In this document: in pieces, positions 37,831 through 48,960 of the stretch
How positions within the stretch are numbered: position 1 is the first letter of the stretch
Layout: the number at the start of each line of letters is the position of its first letter
From: Diphasiastrum complanatum
Lineage: Eukaryota; Streptophyta; Lycopodiopsida; Lycopodiales; Lycopodiaceae
NCBI GenBank assembly: GCA_029204225.1
Contig: CM055098.1
Location: forward strand, 15,954,858 to 16,018,857
DNA: 64,000 nucleotides
Direction of reading: 5' to 3'
Notes under the pieces: model-generated
Database searches by the model: none
What the model saw: the letters and a program-made list of their open reading frames with translations, nothing else
Told to the model about the DNA's origin: nothing
Position numbers and translations under genes: made by a program

Positions 37831-38179
37831 AAACTGCTTGAAACTTCTGTCGTAGGCTAAAAATAGTATGCCGAGGCCAACAATGATGTCAAAAGTTGAA
37901 AATAATGACTTGCACTTTTTTCCTTACCAGGCCGCTCGTCGCTTTTCCACCAATTTGAAAGCCAAATCGGTGTCGCCTTCCGAAATGCACTCAGTTGTCA
38001 ACTCCCAACAACATGCCTAGTGGAATGGTGAAATCACTTCTGGCGCACTTTGAACACTTTCTCCACTGCAATCACTCTATTTTGCTGTACCGTACTTGCA
38101 GGTACAGTCCGGGTGCCCTTCGTTTCGAGGTTATAGCCTTTCGTTTGGGTCAAAACGGGCAAAGGATCCAAAAATAGGG

Positions 38180-38425
38180 ACTTTTCTAGTTTTTGAGCTG
38201 TTTCTTCACCTTGAAGAAACTTCACTCTTCACTTGTGAAGGGACCCAACTCCAATTTCAATATGAAAATTTTTAATGAAGTTGAAGGCCAAAATGCACTT
38301 CACTTCTTCAAGGCCCTCTTCAACAACCCTTCAGACTCCATCCAATGGTTGATTCTGATCCAACCGTAAGTTAGTTGTCACGCGTAGGTTCGTTCCCATA
38401 AGAGCGATAACATATTTTGATATTT
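38180..38425 (+). repeat. Fragments of two LTRs
   Basis: 38180-38350 matches 5740-5905 in reverse. 38357-38425 matches, in reverse, the U5 block of the family 1 gypsy LTR (4860-4910 and 17930-17975; shared GTTCGTTCCCATAAGAGCGA). They lie just left of the large element starting at 38456. Confidence 0.6.
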
Positions 38426-38455
38426 CCTTTGTGTGTGCACATTATGTATCGGTTG

Positions 38456-39828
38456 TGTAGCGCATGCATCCCAAAGGGAGCCGGGAACCACTACTTAGCT
38501 TCTCGGCTTTCAACTCTTGTCGTCCGAACCTACTTGACATACAAGCAGCGAACTTGCCAACAACGATCAAACTTAACCAACTTGAAGTTCGAAAACCAAC
38601 ATTGAGATCCAACCTCGTGCCATGCCAGATCAGGGGTCCTGATGTGGGTGACTTTCCTCCAGGCAAGCCGCCCGACATACATCAAACTTAACTAACTTAA
38701 AGCTTCTTTACAAATGGGTAACATCCATTCCAAGCAAGTCGTCTGACTTACATAAGACTTAACCAACTCAAAGCTTTGTCATGAGCGCTGGAACTCACGC
38801 CAAACTGGATAGCCATTAACAGGTAACTTCCACCCAAGCAAGCCATCCAACTCAGGTGACAAGTTAGAGCCCGTTCCCCAAGAGCTTAACCCATTTACAT
38901 TCATGCAAGGAACACTCAAAACCACAAGCTGCGACTTATATGAAGACAACTAGTTCCTGGACCGAATGGTCCCGACAGCATACCATTGGCGTCCCGGACC
39001 GAATGGTCCCAACGGCATACCGTTGGTGTCCCGGACCGAATGGTCCCAACGACATACTGCTGGTGTCCTGGGATACGACCTTCAGCTATGTGCCAGATCA
39101 AAAAGTCTCGGGATACAACCCTCAACTATGTGCTAGATCAAAAAGCTTGAAGCGGCCTTACAACTGGCGCTTTTATCGAACACTGAAATCTAGAAGGTAA
39201 TCAGAGTCAGTTTTAGGGTCGTCCCAGGATACGACCCTTAGCTATGTGCCAGATCAAAAAGTTTGAAACGGCCTTACAACTGGCGCTTTTATCGAACATT
39301 GAAACCTAGAAGGTAATCAGAGTCAGTTTGAGAAGAATCCCACTTTATTGATAAATTTGAGAAGGTTACATTTCAAGTGTGTGACCGACCCTAGTCTCTG
39401 GGGCGCTGGCATGCCAAGGGGGGCACTAGGACAATATTCCAGCAAGGGAAGTTGAGACTTGGTTGGAGCTGATTGGAGCTCGCCCTGAGTTGCAACCCGC
39501 ATTCCTCTATAGTTTTGGTGGGATTCGCCATCTCTCCTCATACCAAGTGCTCTGCCCAAATTGGTAAAGCACATTTTCTCTCTCTAGAAAGTCATTTTAT
39601 CTCTCTAGAATTTATTGATCCCTAGGCTTCCCTTAATTCATCTCTAGATCGTGTGAGGTGATTGCACATTACTCCGAACTCTCTAGACTTCGTTAGAACC
39701 GATCAAAGATTTTCAACATAGGAACTTGGCATCGGCTGGATTCTGGTCACATTGGCACTAGGAGCAGCAGTGGCGTTGCTGGCGCTAGTGGCACCAGAGG
39801 TAAAGCTTGTAAAGGTAGCTTTACAACA
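38456..39828 (-). repeat. 3' LTR of the 38-48 kb element
   Basis: 1373 bp. It contains three copies of a roughly 38-bp unit (TCCCGGACCGAATGGTCCC, 38958-39066) and a duplication of about 126 bp around the GGGATACGACC and CTATGTGCCAGATCAAAAAG block. The 5' LTR has two units and a single block. Confidence 0.8.
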
Positions 39829-40980
39829 TCCACCCCACCCATATAAAATCTGATGTCCTCATCAGATGTTAGATTAAAGGTAAGGTGTCTCCAAATTGAA
39901 ATTAGCTACTTGGCATAATACTCAATTAATTGGCGCATTATTAACATTGTAGCTGGTACACCACAAGTCGGAGGCTCAGCTCTTTATATTGAAAAATTAC
40001 ATAACTTGAAAATATCATGTTGTTTGGAAAAAGCGTATATTTTATATCGCTTACGTAAAACCCAAGAACCTTATTAACTTGTGACATAGGCTTTCTTGTA
40101 AAATGTTCGCCCCTGTTGCTTCTGACTTTTTGACTTTGGAACTCCTTTGAGCTCCTGATTTGTCCTTGATGCACTTTGTGTTGAGCTTTCTGAGCTTCAG
40201 ATTTGATCAGTTCCACACAGGTATCAGGGCTCCCTGAGCCAAAGGATTTATCGTTGATTGCCCACCTTATGGTCCACTCCGTGCCTTGTTGCTTTTGCAC
40301 CTTGATTTCTCTCCTTGTCCTAGCCTGATCTTGATACTTTTCCTTTTTGGCTCTTTAAGGTAGGCAAAGATTGAGTACTCCGCAATGCATCTCTCACTTA
40401 GCTTGAAGTAACCATTGACCTTGTGGAGAGCCAAGGAGTCGCACCAGTTTGATCTGCATATGAACTATCTCTTCGCATTTGTTTGAAGCACCATGTCCGT
40501 CGTGCAAAACTTGACTTTAACAATTCCATCACTGGTCAGTTTCCTCATAGTCAATTGGCACCATTTTGTGGCCTCACATAGTATGAAGGGCCTAGAAGGA
40601 ACAAGTGGTTCGCCAGTCTCCTCGTGTGAGTATGGCTAGGTCACCTTGAATTTGCCCCCATTTTGATCAATTTTCATTCAAAATTTGCACCACGAGAGAG
40701 GAATGTGTGATAGTTCCCTTCCACTTATAAAAACAGTTCACTGGACTTAGAGTAGAGTTTTCAAACAAGAGCTTTTCCAACACTTCACTTCCATCTGCTA
40801 GGATTATGGCTTGATCTAACTTGTTGCCAATCTCTAAAGAGGATCCTAGTCTTTCTCCTTTGAGGAAAAACTCAATTGACACTGGATATCACCCATGCTC
40901 AGTGAGTTCCAGTTTCGAATGTAGCCATCCCAAATGAAGACCAACTGCTCCATAGAAGGCCTCACCCGACAGTGATGACA
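39829..40980 (-). pseudogene. Decayed coding sequence, not recognised
   Basis: On the minus strand, several frames read like protein: RPSMEQLVFIWDGYIRNWN (about 40970-40910), SIEFFLKGERLGSSLEIGN and LDQAIILADGSEVLEKLLFE (40880-40760), then, in another frame, FILCEATKWCQLTMRKLTSD and VKVKFCTTDMVLQTNAKR (40600-40450). I do not recognise the family. It is internal to the 38-48 kb LTR element and may be its gag-like ORF or captured host sequence. Confidence 0.4.
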
Positions 40981-40985
40981 CCCTA
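40981..40985. repeat. Target site duplication CCCTA (left)
   Basis: CCCTA flanks the nested element on the left and is repeated at 46728-46732. Confidence 0.9.
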
Positions 40986-41505
40986 TATAAGGGACGCTCC
41001 CTAAGATCCTGCTTACAAGATAACACACAATGAAAAACACACTATGGAGCAACCACCCAACCAAGTAGAAGCAAGCAATCAACTCTAAAAGCTTCACCCC
41101 CAAGCCAAGGAACAAGAGGCATGAATGTAGAGTGAAACCCTGGCAATGAATCCATGATCACAATGAGGAGTAGGGTGAGTTTGGCCTCAATATATAGAGC
41201 CAAAAGCATTCTGGGCACATAGCCATGCATAGCTCTAAGTTTTCTATACATAGATTCACCTAGAATAGAGTCTTATGCATGGACCACCTATTCATAAAAT
41301 TGCTATTGATAACTCTACATATGCATATACTGTCTCATACCTTGTCTAAACTCCATTTCATGTGTTTTGGGCCTCACAAGGATATTAGTTACTTTCGGGT
41401 CACATCCAGTATGATGTGGTATTACTAACAGCTTGATTTACTGGAGTACCGTGTATCCAAAACTAGGAGTATACTGAATCCTACTTACTGGCCATGGACA
41501 TAACA
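40986..41505 (-). repeat. 3' LTR of the non-coding element
   Basis: Directly repeated at 46208-46727. A TATA-like CTATATATTG lies near its middle (minus strand, about 41190). Confidence 0.93.
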
Positions 41506-41518
41506 TTCTTCCTTCCTT
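41506..41518 (-). promoter_or_regulatory. Polypurine tract of the non-coding element
   Basis: On the minus strand AAGGAAGGAAGAA immediately precedes the TGTTATG start of the 3' LTR. Confidence 0.8.
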
Positions 41519-44500
41519 AAACTGCTTCTATCCGTAGAAGCTCTCTAAACAAGAAAGAATTTCTTTAACTTTTAATAATAACCAAGAAAATCATTATTCT
41601 TAGTCTGACTTTCATATCAAACAAGTACTTAGAGATAATCTATGCACTGGAGTACAACTCAGGTCTGAAAAGTATACTAAGCAATAAATTTTTCATCTGG
41701 GTTACATTCATCACAAGTTAGTAACATCACCTTCACGTAACATGAAACATTGGGTGAAATAACCTATCTTAGGAGACTAAAGTTAAAGAAATAATAAAAT
41801 AATTATAATTACAGTTTGAATTTATCCGCAACTCTATCAGATAATTCATAAGCTTCCAAGTACAAATATCCTTAGAATCCAAATTCTAAGATATGATAAT
41901 TCATTTAGCTAGAATCTCTAGGAGAATCATTAAGATATAGAATGATTAAAAACTCAACCCTGAGTATCCCAGATGCTCTTTTGAGTTAAATGCTCATGTT
42001 TCTAGCATTAAATACAAAAAAATAACATTCATTCACTTTAATAGACTCGTCTGTCTCCTAAGATAACTGGAGAACCAATTCAAATAAAGAACTGTACTCA
42101 AGCATTTGCAAACTATAAACTGTTGTAGAATAACATCCACTAGTTAAATTCAATTCTCCACAAATAAAATACTTATTTTGTGAGAATATTTGTGAGATCC
42201 ATAGGTTCTCAAATAAAATACTGGAGTAGAGAAATTCAAAACCCTGATTTGAATTCTTACTCAAATAATAGATCAAGAATTAATCATCGCACTTAAGAAT
42301 CATTACAATTCCTTATAATCCTCTGACAATAATTAGGTATCTATTTATGATTTGTCAACCATAAATATTTAGATTCATATGATTCATCAATCATAATTTC
42401 CTGAAATCCAAATCATACTTAATCATTTACAGGATACTGGAGTATATGTCCAACATAACTCAGGAAAAGTAAGAGTCATTCCAAAAATCTTTCCATTAAG
42501 AAAATGCTGGATTTAGGAATACTTTCTACCAGGATTCTTAAACTGATGTGCAAGATTCAAGGTCTATAAATCACTAGTAATTAAAGACTGAATGCATACA
42601 AAAATGACAATCATCTTCAACTGCAAAAACTTTAGATTACAATCCAGAATCACATCTAGATATCCAAAGTCCTGCTGAATATCAATTCAGTTGTTATTCT
42701 TGGATTCATTATGATTCGTTATCCATTTGAGCTCTCTGGGATACAATCACTAATGAGCTAAGTCCCTTCCTTAACTAAGGAATACTCTATTCCAAGAATA
42801 ATGTATATCCAATGCACATAATTTCAACTGATGAACCAAAATGATTCACTAATCATGCGTCTTACAAGCAATATAATTCAAAAACCATCAGTTTATGGTG
42901 AATCCACATCACACTGATCGTTTTACCAATTAATTTCATCCTGGAGTAATCAACTACTCAAGTTAATTGCCAATGATTCATAAATCTTAAATGTCTTGTT
43001 GAAGAATTCAATTATATTAGTATAATACCACATTTAGATCCTCACCCAAATCATTTATAAGTTAATCCATAAATCTTCTATACAAAGATTTGTTAACTCT
43101 GCAAGTATATGTCAAAACAATACTTGATCATCAGATCTTTACAGTCCTAGAATTTCCTTTCCAAAATTACTAACGTCTCATACCATCAGCTTTTCCTTCC
43201 AGAAAACCCTTAACCGCCTTATCTGATATTCTAGAGATCCATTGATCATCTAGTTGTCCTACAATCACTATAGAAAATTATCTCTTGTTTCCAAACACTG
43301 GAGAATCCGTTTTATTTGGATGACTCGCATGCCTATCAGATGGATACCCATATTCTACATCTGATTATGTGACTTAGACAGAAGAATTAACATGGTTCAC
43401 TATTACACTCTGAACCTTTCTGGTTATTGACAAGCTTCAAAACCCTACTGATGCATCAAATCTAGGGACAAGCTTCTATCAACTAACAGATCCAATGTAA
43501 TCCACGTATCAGATTTCACTTCTAACCTCACAGTTGACATCCAAAACTGCGGATAACTAAATTGTTACAAAGATATCAGTTCCGAATTCAACTGAATGAA
43601 TTCTAACCAAGAAGTTAATAACCAATATTAAGCAATAATTTACAGGGATTACCAGAAATCCTAACTGCAAAATACATTTCCCGATCACACTTACTACCTC
43701 TGATGTTCACTCTTCTTCCCTCCTTAGAATTTTCAGTTCCCTGAAAATCTATTTCAGCTAAGGTACCAAGAAGACGTAGCCACATTAGTAAATTTTTTTA
43801 AAAAACTAATTACTGTAGGAAAAAGTCCAAAACAATTTCATTTATGTCCTATACCTGGGCTAAATATCTGATATATCAAATATCATTTACTAGTATATGA
43901 AACAGTACCAATCTGATCTTTTGAATATAATTCACAATTCGTTATGTAATTCCTATCATTACAAATTTTCCAATAAAATTGGACTATTTTTTCTTTTTTA
44001 TTGACTGGTTTGGCATTACTCCGTTAATATTGAAAAAATCTATCCAAACATGAAATTACATGAATGGAAATCCCATCCATAGGATTTCAGTAATTCTTGA
44101 ACCGTATCCTGTCAGATTTACTGACTAGATAAAGAATACTATTGCCACTCATCCAATCTGGTCATTTCATATTGTTTGACGATTTTAATTCAAATTTAAC
44201 GAGTATCTTGCACAAACGTTCACTTGAGTGATTTCTATCGATCAACATCGATTAGAAAACTTATCAAACAAGTACCTGATTTCCAATTATCAAATGGAAA
44301 TTCAACAAAAAGAAAAAAAAAAAAATCAAATTTTAACTTTCAATCTGGGAGTTCCCAACTCCAAAGTTAAAAAATGACAACACCGTAAAAATTGTTTGCA
44401 ATTCATTGCGGTTCCTTCTGTCAATTTTAACTTATCTATCACCGGGAAATAATTTAGACTTACTGAAAACACAGTGATCAATTTCTGACTGATAAACTCA

Positions 44501-46190
44501 GTTTAATCAATTCACTAATCTAAACTGATTCCACACATAATGAAAAATGACCAAAATTTTGATTTATTTCGAAAAACTCAAATTTTGCTTTATTTTACGC
44601 AATTCGAAAATTCTGACGAAAATATTGTTAATACAAAAGGCAATCGAAGTCGAAAAAATCGAAACACTGTCCGATTTCTAGTATTACTAAGCCAATGTCA
44701 AACTGGCATGCAAAGCACACTACATAAGTCATAAATGTCATTACGGAATTTTTTTACGTAAACTTCAGTTTTATGAAATTTGTCAACCATTAACACAGAT
44801 TTGTGACCCAACTGTCAGAGCACATGCGTATGACCACTCAAATCGATTGTAAATCCCTCATGCATGTCAGAATCACTCTAAGAATCAGCATGCAACTAAT
44901 CCATGCAAACACAATACTACAAATGAGGAAAATGATTGGCATGCAATCAGAACAATTCCAAATTTTGCCAATTTTACTCACAAAACTACAAAACTTCAGA
45001 TAATCATAACTTTGGCTACATGACACCAAATTGGGTGCTGTAAAGTTCAGTACAGAGGGAGACCAAGTGAACAAGATGCTTGCCACATCAGCCTACTACC
45101 TGAGCTTCACACGTGCTAGATCAGAGCTGCCAAAAATCTGTAGTAGAGCGCACTTCCACAAGAAGGAATCATGCAAAAACTTGCAAACACCACCCCAAGC
45201 TCAAAATTGATGCTATCAACAGTCTTAGACCATCAATTAGATTTTCATGAAGCATTCATACTGATCCTAAGATGCAATATAGGTTGAGAAAGAAGATTTC
45301 TTGATTTGTAGAAGTCAAAATAGCTTCAAACTTGATGGAGATGGTGCATAAGCCACCGGCCATCAATTCACAGGTCTGATAGCTTGCTGGGAAGGTAAAA
45401 AGAAATTTTAATCATGCTGTAATTAATTTCAGAATGATCTCCTTATGAATATGGAGAGATCCATCCCCCAAAAATCACCAAAAATTGTCATTTTTTGAAC
45501 TTTTTTTTATTTCCTACAAGTTCAATTGCTGGAATTCTTGGTTCTAATTTCAGGGAAAGCTTCAAAATACATTGGTCCACCACTTTACAAGCTCTACATG
45601 GTGTTTTACAGCCGCCTACTATCCAACTTTATGAAAAAACAAGCAAAAATGATGATTTTTGGCTATTTTTTGGCTTTTTCATCATCATAAAGTGAAAATT
45701 CATGACATACAACTCTTTCTCTAACACATGCAAACCAATTTACAGAATTACAACTATCTAATTGATCTGATCTTGCTGGATTTTGGTTCTTACTATCTAT
45801 TTTGTGTCGAAAAGCATAAAAACCAAGTAATTTTGGCCAAAACATAGCCTAAAATCATAAATCACTGGAGAGAACCAGCATGCATAATTAATTTCATCAT
45901 TAATGAACCCTAAAACGAAAGTACACTTGCTGAAAAATTCAGATTTACCAAGGATTTGATCTACACAAGAAAAAACTCGAAAAAAACATCACAAATTGGC
46001 CTTCAAGGACAATCCTCCATAAAACAACAAAGAATCCCAAGAGTAATGGATCTTAGCAACATGCAAATTAAAACTGGGATAGTACACCCATTTGCACCCT
46101 TGCTAACCACCTTGTAAGAGAATTTCCATGAATCCAATCCAAAATCTCGACAAAAGGTAGCCCTTCTCCATGTTCTCCAATCTTCGTAAG

Positions 46191-46206
46191 CCTTGCTTTG
46201 ATACCA
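46191..46206 (-). promoter_or_regulatory. Primer binding site, initiator tRNA-Met type
   Basis: On the minus strand TGGTATCAAAGCAAGG lies one base after the 5' LTR. It matches the plant tRNA-iMet complement (TGGTATCAGAGCC...) with a few changes. Confidence 0.82.
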
Positions 46207-46207
46207 C

Positions 46208-46727
46208 TATAAGGGAAGCTCCCTAAGATCCTGCTTACAAGATAAGACACAATGGAAAACACACTATGGAGCAACCACCCAACCAAGAAGAAGCAACCAA
46301 TCAACTCTAGAAGCTTCACCCCCAAGCTAAGGAACAAGATGCATGAATGCAGAGTAAAACCCTGACAATGAATCCATGATCACAATGAGGAGTAGGGCGA
46401 GTTTGGCCTCAATATATAGAGCCAAAAGCATCCTGGGCACATAGCCATGCATAGCCCTAAGTTCCCTATACATAGATTCACCTAGAATAGAGTCCTATGC
46501 ATGGACCACCTATTCATAGAATTGCTATTGATAACTCTACACATGCATACACTGTCTCATACCTTGTCTAAAATCCATTTAGTGTGTTCTAAGCCTCACA
46601 AAGATATTAGTTACTTTCGGGTCACATCTAGTATGACGTGGCATAACTAACAGCTTGATTTACAGGAGTACCGTGTATCCAAGACTAGGAGTATACTGAA
46701 TCCTACTTACTGGCCATGGACATAACA
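46208..46727 (-). repeat. 5' LTR of the non-coding element
   Basis: Pairs with 40986-41505 over its full 520 bp. Confidence 0.93.
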
Positions 46728-46732
46728 CCCTA
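46728..46732. repeat. Target site duplication CCCTA (right)
   Basis: Right copy of the CCCTA found at 40981-40985. Confidence 0.9.
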
Positions 46733-47113
46733 GACTCAGGAAAATTGTTGCAAACCTTAGGAAAGGCAGTTTTAGAACTTCACCAGAGCAATAAACTACG
46801 GGATAAACAAATGCGAAATATATTTAATCAACTGCAAGCTATTAACTCTAACAACTTGGGCTACCAACCGAAAATATTTTTCGGCGATAAAAAGTTTCAA
46901 TGCCTAGAAGTTGTTGAAGACTGGTTAAACCGTTGTCCTTTCCAACTTTTGACTTCCTGCTTGCATCTGGTGGGCGTTTTCGCAAATGAAACTAACCCAA
47001 ATAACAGGCTAGCCATCCATCATTTGCAAACATCGAGTCATTTTGTTGCCGTTCACGTGCGAGTACTTGAACTGCGAATCTGTCCCACAAATTCTGTAGT
47101 CCTCTTTGTTTGA
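46733..47113 (+). other. Open frame with weak gag-like motif
   Basis: A stop-free plus frame of about 125 codons contains NKLRDKQMRNIFNQLQAINS and FFGDKKFQCLEVVEDWLNR. The latter resembles the F-G-x-W-L region of gypsy gag. However, the surrounding element is oriented on the minus strand, and a 53-codon minus ORF overlaps it. Either could be chance. Confidence 0.3.
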
Positions 47114-47153
47114 TGATATCAACCTTCAAAAGAAAGGTTCTTTCTCTAGCCAT
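46992..47153 (-). other. 53-codon ORF next to the primer site
   Basis: ATG at 47153 lies about 60 bases after the primer binding site of the 38-48 kb element. It reads MARERTFLLKVDIIKQRGLQ and WDRFAVQVLARERQQND and ends at TAG. Its place fits the first ORF of the element. The family is not recognised. Confidence 0.35.
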
Positions 47154-47212
47154 CAGCTCTTTGTATCACAAGCAATCATGCAAACTAGACCAAGCACGAG
47201 TATTAAGACTCA

Positions 47213-47226
47213 CCATGCTGATACCA
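47213..47226 (-). promoter_or_regulatory. Primer binding site, initiator tRNA-Met type
   Basis: On the minus strand TGGTATCAGCATGG lies two bases (TG) after the 5' LTR. The first nine bases match tRNA-iMet. The two-base spacer equals that of the element at 58829. Confidence 0.75.
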
Positions 47227-47228
47227 CA

Positions 47229-48318
47229 TGTAGCGCAGACATCCCAAAGAGAGACGAAAACCATGACTTAGCTTTCCAGCTTTCAACTCTTGCCGTTCGA
47301 ACCCACTTGACATACAAGCAGCCAACTCGCCAACAACGATCAGACTTAACCAACTTGAAGTTCGAAAACCAACATTGAGATCCAACCTGGTGCCATGCCA
47401 GATCAGGGGTCCCGATGTGGGTGACTTTCCTCCAAGCAAGCCACCCGACATACATCAAACTTAACTAACTCGAAGCTTTGTTACAAATGAGTAACATCCA
47501 TTCCAAGCAAGTTGTCTGACTTACATCAGACTTAACTAACTCAAAGCTTTGTTACGAGCATTGGAAGCCACGCCAGACTGGACAACCATAAACAAGTAAC
47601 TTCCACCCAAGAAAGCCATCCAACTCAGCCGACAGGTTAGAGCCCGTTCCCCAAGAGCTTAACCCATTTACGTTCATGCAAGGAACACTCAAAACCACAA
47701 GCCGCGACATATATGAAGACAACCAGTTCCTGGACCGAATGGTCCCGACAGCATATTGATGGCGTCCCGGACCGAATGGTCTCGACGACATACTGCTGGC
47801 GTCCCGGGATACGACCCTCAGCTATGTGCCAGATCAAAAAGTTTGAAGCGGCCTTACAACTGGCGCTTTTACCGACATTGAAACCTAGAAGGTAACCAAA
47901 GTCAGTTTGAGAAAAATCCTACTTTATCAGTAAATCTGAGAAAGTTACATTTCAAGTGTGTGACCGACCCTAGTCTCCGTGGCGCTGACATGCAAGGCGG
48001 GCGCCAGGACAATATTCCAGCAAGGGAAGCTAAGACTTGGTTGGAGCTGGTTGGAGCTCGCCCTGAGTCGCAACCCGCATTCCCCTATAGTTTTGGTGAG
48101 ATTCGCCATCTCCCCTCATACCAAGTGTACGTTTTCTCTCTCTAGAAAGTCATTTTATTTTTTTAGAATTTATTGATCTCCAGACTTCCTTTAATCATGC
48201 CTAGATCGTGTGAGGTGATTGCACATCGATCCGAGCTCTCTAGAATTCGCTAGAATCGATCAAAGATTTTTAACCATAAAAACTTGACGCTGGCTGGATT
48301 TTGGTTAGAGTTGGCAAG
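47229..48318 (-). repeat. 5' LTR of the 38-48 kb element, truncated
   Basis: It aligns with 38456-39740. Similarity is lost at about 48318, so roughly the last 90 bp of the outer end are missing and no target duplication can be checked. Confidence 0.8.
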
Positions 48319-48396
48319 ACCAATTTCCTTTTAAGCAATTTCCTTTTTTAAGTTGAGGCCCCTTAGAGACTCGCTCAAAGGAGAGCATCGATCGAT

Positions 48397-48398
<2 letters not shown>

Positions 48399-48430
<32 letters not shown>

Positions 48431-48445
48431 CGAGAGAGAGAGAGA
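48399..48445. repeat. (GA)n microsatellite, interrupted
   Basis: GA run with one CAGC interruption, 24 bases before the ATG at 48470. Confidence 0.95.
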
Positions 48446-48469
48446 TCGCTCAGACAGATATCGATATCG

Positions 48470-48528
48470 ATGGCAGCAGATTTATACGGGAGGATGATGA
48501 ATAACTGCCGTGCCATTTGGTTTTGCCT
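48470..48528 (+). other. Possible first exon of an unrecognised gene
   Basis: An ATG after a GA-rich leader opens MAADLYGRMMNNCRAIWFC and meets a GTAAGC donor at 48529. It could be exon 1 of the gene whose 3' exons lie at 51920-52856, but no connecting exons were found, so the link is only positional. Confidence 0.3.
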
Positions 48529-48849
48529 GTAAGCCCCTTTATACATATCTGGTAAGATCTTTTTAATTCTGTGCATCTTGACAGGCTTAGTGATTGATTG
48601 ATATCTCAGTTTTATCGTTTGAATGCATTTCCATAAACGGTAGCAGAATGCTCAATACATCGACGTACCTGAGTGGATAAGAAACCCTCTCATAGATATA
48701 GCTTTACAGAATATCCGTAATTGCATAGCAGAGTGATAAGATTGGTTTGTCTTTGAATTCAATGAAAAACTTTAGGTATTTTTAATGAGCCCTCTGAAGC
48801 TGAGGTAAAGCAGATCAATTTTGGAGATTTGAGATTTCTGTTTCTTTGT

Positions 48850-48960
48850 ACGTGCTCACACTTACTACTGGTAAGCTTGTTGCTCATTATGTTGGACCTT
48901 CTGAGATGACCCGAGTCCTTAATCCTATGATGTATATTCTCAAGTAGCCTTCTGTGTCTA
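48850..48960 (+). pseudogene. Small gypsy integrase C-terminal relic (tentative)
   Basis: The plus strand reads GKLVAHYVGPSEMTRVLNP followed by MMYILK and a stop. This resembles the GPF-x-V-x-NPVxYRL block of gypsy integrase C-termini. It is short and isolated. Confidence 0.35.

Larger units (their letters stand above)
40986..46727 (-). mobile_element. Non-coding LTR retrotransposon (LARD-like), complete
   Basis: The LTRs are 40986-41505 and 46208-46727. Each is exactly 520 bp; I count about 33 substitutions and no indels between them. On the minus strand they begin TGTTATGTCC and end CCCTTATA. A tRNA-iMet-type primer site follows the 5' LTR, and a polypurine tract (AAGGAAGGAAGAA) precedes the 3' LTR. 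The 5-bp duplication CCCTA flanks both ends. The 4.7 kb interior is AT-rich with no recognisable gag or pol, so the element must have depended on proteins from another element. Its U5 end resembles that of the copia LTR at 63068-63668, so a copia helper is likely. Confidence 0.93.
38456..48318 (-). mobile_element. Large LTR retrotransposon (gypsy-like), split by a nested element
   Basis: The LTRs are 38456-39828 (3' LTR, minus orientation) and 47229-48318 (5' LTR, cut short at its outer end). The LTR begins TGTTGTAAAGCTACC and ends GCGCTACA on the minus strand. A tRNA-iMet primer site lies inside the 5' LTR, and a C-rich stretch (polypurine tract on the minus strand) flanks the 3' LTR at 39829. 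The internal part is only about 1.65 kb once the nested element 40986-46727 is removed. It holds decayed unrecognised coding sequence. The LTRs resemble those of the element at 55601-59788. Confidence 0.78.
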
